NCBI GenBank assembly: GCA_023376005.1
Contig: CM042156.1
Coordinates: 39,619,628-39,683,627 of the forward strand
DNA length: 64,000 nucleotides
Origin: Doryteuthis pealeii
Lineage: Eukaryota > Mollusca > Cephalopoda > Myopsida > Loliginidae
Reading direction: 5' to 3'
Shown: positions 12,101-22,190 of the stretch, piece by piece
Numbering within the stretch: position 1 is the first letter of the stretch
Layout: each line of letters opens with the position of its first letter
Made by a program: the position numbers and the translations under genes
Notes under the pieces: generated by a model
What the model saw: the letters and a program-made list of their open reading frames with translations, nothing else
The model's database searches: none
Told to the model about the DNA's origin: nothing

Positions 12101-15100
12101 TGTTGATTTTTGTTTATTTATAAGTTATTTTGGGAATAATTAACTTTACAAATATATTTTATCAGTTCATACTGGCTTAAAATGAGATTTTGTATAGTTT
12201 ACATTGTCTTAAAACACAAAATTTACACATTATTCAGAGCAAACACACAGACATGTTCATACAAAAATGCAACAAGCTTGGAGCAAAAATAGGCTCATTT
12301 TAAGAGAAACAATTATGAACAAACACATATTCCAGTGTAAAACACATTAATTTGGTCTATATGTTATATAGCCGCTTCTTCACGTTGCTAAATCGTGTAT
12401 TTTAGTTGTGATATATATGGTCACGTAGCGAAGTATGTAGTAGCCAGACTTAAGAAACCACAACACATGGGTATTGTAAAAACTTTGAGATCTCTGATTT
12501 CCTTTTATATATATCAAACGCCTACGCGTTTTCTTTTGTTATCTTTAACGGCGGACAAATCTATTTCCAAACTTATTGTTACTCATCCTTCTTTGTTTGC
12601 TTTACCCGGAAAAAGTCCTTTATTTTTTTCGACTTTTCTTTGTTTCGCTTTAACCGAAAGATACTATTTCCATTTTCCCCTTCTTTTAAATATCTTCAAT
12701 ATACAACATATAGATTATTCATTCCATCCCAAATATGGTGGGGCATGTGGCTAGAAAGAAAGTTGATTATATAGATCTTGTGTGTTATATGCACCCCTAA
12801 CCTTTGGATTGAAAAATCTGGAGAAACTGCATCTTGTACACAAATAATTATGATAATTGTGCATTTAGCATAAGTAAGTAAAAGTAAACCCGGCCCCTAA
12901 GGTGACATAAATTATACCATTTATTCATGTTTTTAATTCTATGCTTTATTCTTCCGCAGAAGATGGACCATCATTACCAACAAAAGCAAACGAAGAATTC
13001 CGACCTTTTATGCGCAGATTACCAGAATTTAAATTTTGGTAAGTATATTTGCAGTGATTGTTTCTAACTTGTAATAAAAATGGATACATAATATATAGTG
13101 ATGTATTGGATATCATCATCATCATCATGTCACGCTTTCAGCGCGGATATCCATGACAATCTCTCTCCGTCCCTATCGCTCATCATTCTCGGGAGGTCCT
13201 CTATGCAGCATCCTGCATCTACACAGAGCTGATCGACGTACGTTTTTGCTGGTCGGCCCACACTGGCTTGTCCATGTGCTGGCTTCCACAGGAGGACGTC
13301 GCTTATGAGTTCATCCTTGCTTCTCCAGCAGTGTCCCGCGTGTCTTGTCCGTCTTACTCGGATGGTTTGGGTGATATGTGGTAGGTGGTCGTACAGCTGT
13401 TTTCTCGTAGGGTGTTGTTTCCACGTCTTGTTCAGGATCACCCGCAGCATTCTTGTGCAGCTCCCATCTAGTTTATTCTCTAGTTGCTTAGTTAGGGTCT
13501 AGGTGGTGCAGCCATACAGCAGTACTGACACGACAACTGGCAGGTTATTGTTTCTACTGAATGTTTATGATAATACTAACAATAATCTTGGATAATTGAT
13601 CTATTCGGGCCTTGCTTGCCACATGTTACATAATCTATGCATAGATTGTCAACCCCCTGTATTTCTGAAGGGATCGCCCCTTTTCATATTACGGGCGGGA
13701 CTTTCCATGGAATATTACAGAAAGCCCCCGAAATACGTGAAGTCACGTGGAACCTGGTTGGCTCTCAGTTTCAGCTTGGACGTCAGGCAGATAAGATGTA
13801 TCTGCTTTAGCTGGAGCTCACTTGCACACGCGCATTAGTTAGAGAAATATGTTTAGTTAAGTAAATAAAGGTTTAAATAAATAATATGGTTTTGTGGTTG
13901 GTGAATGTCTTGGCAACAAGACTGACCTAGAAGAAGAAATGAATCAAGGACGACCAACCAGCAAGAACAGAGAAATAGAAGACCAGACATGAAGTCCCCA
14001 AGACTAGGTCCAGATGCTGGAAGAAGAACGTAAGATACCAAAGATGAGCAGAAGAATAATAGAAGTAAAGAAAGGGTATACAACACATGAAACCAACAAG
14101 AGCTCTTCTTGCAGCCTTTGACAGCTTTGAAAATAATCAAGTTTTCACATACTATTTCTCTGAATTTTCAATAATTGTATTATTTGGATTATTGTCCTCA
14201 TCATACGACATGAAGGTTCCTGAGTTTGACAAGAAAGTTCCTAAGTTCGGCAAGTAATACCTAAAGAAGGCCGGAGGGCACATCGGCTGAAATGTTGTGT
14301 AGATGACGATAAAGATCCAGGATAAAGTTCGAACCACATCAGCGTGGATATGGCAATCTCACAGAGTGACAACAAACCAACAAAGTCTGGTGGTATCATG
14401 AGATACTGCTGGGGCGCTCTGGGTTAGTGGTGATGATGCTTCAGCCCTGAAACCATGCCTGAACCCAGAGTCCTCATCTGATGAAGGCTTTGTTGGATGC
14501 AATGCTACTGTGTAAATAGCAGTCATTGTATAAAGTTAATAAGATGAGGACAATAGTCCTAATGATACAAAATTTTCATGAAATGAATTATGTAAATAAA
14601 AAAAAATAAAAATTTCAGGGAAGCATGATATTAATCAACCATTATTGCACCTTTAAAAAAAAAAAAAAAAAAAAAAAAAGGTCATTGATGGATGATGACT
14701 AAGTCTTTACTAAGATAGTAAGAGATTCTTTTGAAATAAACATAAAAGGTACTTTTGTAGCAATAAATCCCTGATGTTTATTTCACACTTCTAATAGGTA
14801 CTAGGAGAGTTATTTTCAGAGAAAGGAATTTAATTTATATGAATCATACATAAAAAAATCAGTAATAATTTTGGGAGAAAAAAAATGAAATGCAGCATGC
14901 TTAAAAAAGAAACTTATTTTTAAACCTTGACTGCTTATATTATTGGATAGCTGGCTAATGTTGGATCTGAATGCTTATGTGTAGTTGGATGTAGAATTCC
15001 TGAAGCTCCTTTTGGAAAAAATCTGTTTTATGTTCTGTTACATTGTTAAGTAACTTGATAAATGTCTAGTCACTAGCATGTCATGGTTGATTAAAGAGTA

Positions 15101-15346
15101 CAGTCACGTCAACTATCCTATCTCATGTTAATTGGAGTGGAAATCGTTTTCTGACTAGTAATCCCTTTTTCTATTGATGTGTCTAATATCACCTTTCAAC
15201 AATGTCTTTGATCACAAAACCAAATAATCATATTACATAAATGAATTAAAAAAAAAAATCATTTTATCTATCTAAGTGTGTCTATAACCTTTGTCTTGTG
15301 CTAACATGACACAAACACACACACACACACAACACACACACACAAA

Positions 15347-15409
<63 letters not shown>

Positions 15410-15537
15410 GGTGTCAAAAAGTATTGATATTTTTTGTACTTTTTGACATGCCTTGTACTCTGAACAAATTAACATTCCATTCATTGTCCATTTCTATCTT
15501 GGTAATTACAACTTCAATCTCAATACTTTTATGACAC

Positions 15538-15600
<63 letters not shown>

Positions 15601-18600
15601 ATTTGGCATTAAATAATCCACAAGGGTTGATATGCCAGAATTAACCATAACCAATCCAATATGTAGCTGAAAGTAAAAGATTTATTTAATGGTAATTGTA
15701 GTTATATTTGGGTTAGCGCAGTTGGTAGAGCGTTTGACTAGAAGCCACAAGGTTCCTAGATCGATACCGAGCCTCGCCAACTCAGCATATGAGTATCACC
15801 GGGATCTGTGTGGTAAAGTAAAAAGCTGATGGTAGGTGTGGCGCTCCACCTCAGATGCTAAAAATAATCTCCTTGGTCTAGCGTTAGTGAAAAGGGTATA
15901 GACTCCCTCGCTGTCAGGCTGATAGTGACATTAGGCAGCCCCGACGACTTTACTTACTTATATAAATAGTAATTGAATAATTTATATAAATAGATATTGT
16001 AATTATTTACCAATTCTGAGTTTTGTCATTTATTATTGTTATTATATGAAGTCTCAATATATTGCAAATTATTTTTTGCCCCCACCCTTCCACAAATTTG
16101 CATTTTGATAAATGTTAACAATTACTTAATAGTTGAGTAAAGAAAAATGGCCAAGTCTAATATACTAATGGAATAAGACATGACCAAATGCATTTGAATG
16201 TTATGCTCTGTTATCACCTAAAATAAATAATGGACCCTTCTGTTTTAATTGTGAGGAAAGAAAGAAGCAAAAGAAAACACTATATGTCAGAAAAAAAGGA
16301 AAGTAAATATAATAAAGGGAAGAGAGAGAAGAAGCAATAATGCTGTGCATCAGACACTTATCATCTGCTTGAATGGGATGAGGAAGGGAAGATAGAAATG
16401 AGTAAAAGAAAGAAATGAAAAATGCTGATTTTGAAAATTTATTTTGGAAGTTTATTTTTAAAGAAAAATATGACTTGATATTTTATAAAATGATAATAAA
16501 TATTCTGTTATGTACTGGGTTTTTTCTTTTGTGCAATGCCTTACCTCATTATTTCGCTTGTCCATGTGTTGCTGTTGTCTGCCACAATCTTTGTCATCAT
16601 TTTGTTCATTACCTTATTGCAACTCCAACTACTTTCAGTTCTTCTGTGTTGGGATAAGAACAACTTAGACACATTTTTATGTGTATATATTTTATTTCTT
16701 GGTGACAACTTTCATCTTGCTTAACTGGTTAGGTTGGCAATGTATGGTCAGAATATATTGTAAACGATCTGCTCTTGATAGCGATTTTTAACTGACTAAA
16801 ATTTTTTATCTAACTTCTTAGTGTTGTTAGATCATGTGACTTTTTAATCTAATCAAAGCTGTGTTTTCAAACAACCCTGATGTCAACAAACTTAGTAGAT
16901 CAAACGTTTTTTTTTGTTTTTTTTTATGTTCCTTCTATTCCTAAATTGCGAAGATTTATTGTAGAATGGTTGTCTAAGTATTAAGATTCCCAGTAAATGT
17001 AAGTTTTCAGTTTGATTTAAACTTATTGGTTATGTATGGTATGTTATAAGAAGTATCCAAACCTTTATTCAATTAGATTAAAGAAAAAGATTTAAATTCA
17101 GGTTTTTGTTTTTTCAGTATTTGACCATAAAAGGAAAAAATGTTATAAAAAAACAAAAAACATTATTTTGTTTATAAGAGTTTTTGTATAAATTATAGTG
17201 TTAGTTCAGATCTCTTTTCTTTCTATTCTACTACTAAAGACTAGGGGAGTAAGCCTCGAATACAAATCAGGAGCCAGAGTCCCTAAGGTGGTGTGATGCT
17301 GAAATCTAGTGCTACCCAGCAACCCCTACTACTCTGCCAAACTGCATTGGCTTCTTGCCTTTCCTTTGTATCACAGCGGCAATGTGGAGAAGGGGGATTT
17401 GCTGCTTGGGCAACAGCTCATCCTCCATATGAACCTGCCTAGGCTACGTAGTTCTAATTTAAAAAATGGACACTACTCCATCGTCTCTCGCAGACGTAAG
17501 GATGCCAACAACAACTGAAAATGTTCACTTTTCTGTATTATCCTCTTTGCCAGTGGTTCTCAACTTGAGATCATATGGCATTTCTTTGGGTCTGTGCAAA
17601 CAAAATATATTTAATTATAAAAATACAATAGGACTTTTAAATGTCAAACGGCTATAGAGGGTTTATCAGAGTAAAATTGGAATCGAAGGGATTCATAGGT
17701 TTTAAAAAAGTGAGGAGGGGGTGGGTTGAGAGCCACTGCTCTATACTGTGATCTTTTATTTACCAGTGTTTGTTGGCTGGTATTAATTAAAACTATTTTT
17801 AGATATTCAAAAGAATGTTTTATCATATGGGTGCTAGAAGGCGGTGGCTGCAGGTTTACATGTCCTGGGAATGACGTTAAACTCTATCTGATGGTGAGGT
17901 TCCAGTTTTGGAGGTTGGGGAATGTGGAGCACCCCTTCATCACCATTGCTCCCTGGTCCACTCTGGCCCGGAGCGGTAGTACCTGTTAGGGTCCCATCTA
18001 TGGGTTAAATAGAAAAATGTATTTATAAAAAAATTGTATTATCCATTAAGAATTGATTTATTTCAAAACTTTATCGGCATTAAATGACCCACTGAGGTTG
18101 ATATGCCGTAAAACAAAACAAAAACCAAACCATCAAAATAATGTAGATGTTTCTTTTTTAATGTCTCTTATTGAATAATATGTGTAATCTTGAGAATATA
18201 TTTGCTAGGAGTGGTAGACTATCCTCATCATAATAAAATCATAATTAGAAAAATTAATTCTTTATTTCTTGATTGGTAAAGTTTTTTAAAATTCTTATTT
18301 ATGGTTATTCAATAAAAAAAAATACTTCTCTTAATTCTCCTTTTACCTGGTACTACTTTTGAATTTAAAAAAAATGTCAAATTAGATTTTATTTGGGGAA
18401 ACATTTTACCTGTATTGTTTTTCTCCCAAATCTTCTTAGTGTGAGTTCTCATAGCATAATGACTAATGTGCTGGTCTGCAACATCATAGTAAGCAAGTTT
18501 CAATTCCAGTTGCACTATTACGGTACGGGTTAGCTCAGTCGGTAGAGCGTTCGGTTAGAAACCACAAGGTTCCTAGTTCGATACCGGTCCTCGCCAACTC

Positions 18601-21600
18601 AGCGTTATGAGTAGCACAGGGATCTGTGCGGTAAAGTAAGGAGCTGATGGTAGGTGTGGCGCCCCATCTCAGACAGCAAAAACAATCTCCTTGGTCTAGC
18701 GCTATTGAAAAGGGGATAGACTACCTCGCTGACTGGCTGATTTAGGCCGCCCTGACGACTTTACTTTACCCTTGGGAAAGATATGAAACCCCCTCAGTTA
18801 TGGGTTAAATAATACCACTACTGTTCTACAAGAATGGTTTTGGTATTGAATAACCTATGAAGGTTGATATGCCATTAAACAAAAGAAACCAAACCAAATC
18901 CTGTCATTTTAGTATTAAAAATTAAAATGAATCATTTTATTTTCACAAGTTAATTTACATGATTTTTTTCTTCTCTTTAAATGATGTTGCCAATGTAGTA
19001 CATAATTAACACACTTTGTATTATGCTTATTTTCTTTATTTATTTTTCTTTTCTTCAGGTATTCTGCCTCTAAGTCTATTTTAATTGGCTTATTCTGTAC
19101 TTTGTTTGATGCTCTGAACATCCCAGTGTTCTGGCCAATCCTTGTCATGTATTTTATCATCCTATTTACAATCACAATGAAGAGACAGATCAAGGTAAGT
19201 AACTCCACTTTAATTTTAGTTTTTGCCCTTCACACTGGCTCTTGTTTTTCTTGTTTAACCTGTTGAATTCTTAAACAGATTTGACCAGTTAATCAACTTT
19301 TTTCCATTCAGACTTTTATAGCTAAAGTATTTGGACTGGCTATGGGTTCAAGTCATGTTCACTTACTTGACAATAGATGAATAATTCCATATTCTTAGAC
19401 AATAAGAATAAATGATACTAGAAACATTGTGTTTTTCTTTAAACCACTTGTAAGTTCTATATTTTAACATTTATGATAATCACAAGCTGAGAATTGTAAT
19501 AGTCTATTTTATTATCTCAAGCATAAGAATAGATTTTTATCTATTTATTTTTTTGTTGTTACTAAAATGGGGCCATTAAATTATTCTCTAAATATGTGAA
19601 ATTGGTATTTTACTTACTGTTGATTAAGTGTAATAGAAGAAAATGTATTAGTACTATTTAATGCAAGATTTAATGTGCCTTATTTAAATTGAGTTATATG
19701 ATGCCTCAAAAATGATTACCTTTTTGTTAAGTTTTAACTTGATATAATACTAGAAAAAATGTGATGCGTTGTGTCACCCATTGAGCTCAAGATAGATTGT
19801 GATCAGAAAAAAAAGTGAATTTGCAAAGCGAATTAAATTTTTAAAAATAAATACGTCCGGAGTATTTAAAAAAAAACATTAAAATCATTTTGCTAAAATT
19901 TGCAATTAATTCATAATTCATAAGTCTCTTACTTCACATTCTGCTTGTCGCTTTCCCCCTCTCTATATATATCTTGATTAACTACTCCTTATATATGTTA
20001 GTTTCTCTGTGAGCGTAAAGAGATTGGAGAGTGTGAGAGACTGAACTTCCCACTTTATTTGTATGTTATATATAAGCCAGCTTCTGGCTACTGCTGAAAA
20101 TTAACATACAAATAAAGTGGGAAATTCAATCTCCCTCTCATACTCTCTCATCTCTCTCTTTATACTCACAGAGAATCTAACATACATAAGGAGTACTTAT
20201 TCAAGATATATATATATAATATGAGAGAGAGGGGAAAGTGACAGGCAAAAATTTATAAAAATGTTTAAATGTAGTTTCCCTCTCTTCAATATGCATATGA
20301 ATCGGTTGTATTAAAGTATATATTTCAATTTGTGTCAATATTGAGTTAAAATCTTAATTCTATTTTTTTTTTTTTTTTTTTTCCTCTCTCGGTCTTAAGC
20401 CAAATTCATTTCTTTTATAAACTGGTTGAGAATATAAAAAGTAATCTTATTTTCAGATATGATGTTTGATTTGATGGAAAAAATACATTATTCTCTAAAG
20501 GGAAATCCCCTTTTTAAAATCCCCAAAAGTAAAGTCAGTTGACGGCACATATCTTGTTTTATATTCACTCAAAAGTTGCATCTTTTTCTTAACCTGTGAT
20601 TTGTGTTAATATTTATGATCATGTAAAGTTTCTTAAATCTCTGCAATACAAATTATGAATATTAATAAATCACTTATGTATTGATTAGCTTAAAAATGTA
20701 CAAATCTGTTGGTGAAGCTATCTATCTATTTATTTATTTTTTAAATGCATAAACTTATGTGATTGGATTTAAGTTGTATTGCCAGCTACTTTTTAGTGTT
20801 TACTCCTCATTTCTAAATCTATAGAGGTGCACATTTGAAACCTTTAATTTTCATTCCTTTATCAGAGATGCTGATAGATACGCGTCCTGTGTCCCTGACG
20901 CACAAAAATCTAAAAGATCACAGTAAAATCATATCCATGCTTCCCAGTGTTTTTCTTTTTTCTTCCCTCACCATTTCAAACTAACTGTAAATACATTTTA
21001 ACAGTTTCTTAGAAAGGAATTACACAGGATAGGTTACAAGGTAGGAGTTAGACGGCTTTAGTTATTTCCCCAGATCATATATAAAAACCTGACCATCTAA
21101 TAAGAAACTTTAGTTGGGACCCATAAATTTTCTCAGGGACTCATTCAATGCAAATGTGGGCATACCAGGACGCACTAAATCAAAAAGCTATGAGCATTAC
21201 TGCTTTATTAAAGTCAATTTATGAAAGTAATTATGAAAAAAAGGACTTTATGATAGTTTAACAAAACAAAAAAAAAATTGCTTTTTAATTCATGTTGGCT
21301 ACTCTTGTGTAGAAAAGCTGTTTTATGTTAACTATAAAAGTGTGCAAAAACTATTAGGTGTGAGCATAAGTTTCTAACATTTTTATTTAGGGGTGTGGAA
21401 AAAGAATCTGCTTTTCTACTGTGTGTTTAGTTTTCAAAAAATGGAGCACAGAATTTTGCAAACACCTCGTATTTGAGAGTGTTAAAAAGATATTCTTGCT
21501 TGATGACAGGAAATCCCCATGATGTAGTGGCTAAAATGCTGGACTGCAACATTGTAGTAAGCAAGTTAAAACTTTAGTTGTGCTATATTCATTTTTGGAC

Positions 21601-22158
21601 TACTACCCTTGGGAAGACCCTCATCCCCTCAGCTTCTGAGTTAAATAGTACCACTACTATTTTTCTCCAAGAATGACTTTGGCATTAAATAACCCAGGAA
21701 GGTTGATATGCCATTAAACAAAGAAAACAAACCAATCAATGATGACAGGCCAAGCAATAGACTGATTATTATAAAGCTGTCATTCTATGAGGAAGAGGGG
21801 TAGGGACTGGTTTAAGTTCAGTTGGTATAGGATCCGCCTAGGAATTGCAAGGTTCTGGATTCAATACCAGTCCCCGCCAGTTCAACATATTGGTTGCACA
21901 GCTTGGGTAATCTGATCAGTGTGGTAAATTTGGGAGCTGACGGTAAGTGTTGCACACTGCCTCAGCAACACACTCTTCCTGGTTTAGCACTAGCAAAAAG
22001 GGGATAGACTCCTTCACTGTCCAGCTGATACCAAGAATAAGCCACTCTTACTATGAGGAAGAATTTCTTTCAATTATGACTTCTAATGAGCAAACAGGAA
22101 ATGGCTAACTTTCTCTCTCTCTCTCTCTCTGTCAATTTTTAAAAATGATTCTGGGGAA

Positions 22159-22190
<32 letters not shown>

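Noticed and set aside
12395..12754. 119-codon frame with moderate composition
   Set aside because: No domain, lies in an RER1 intron, no supporting splice or start context.
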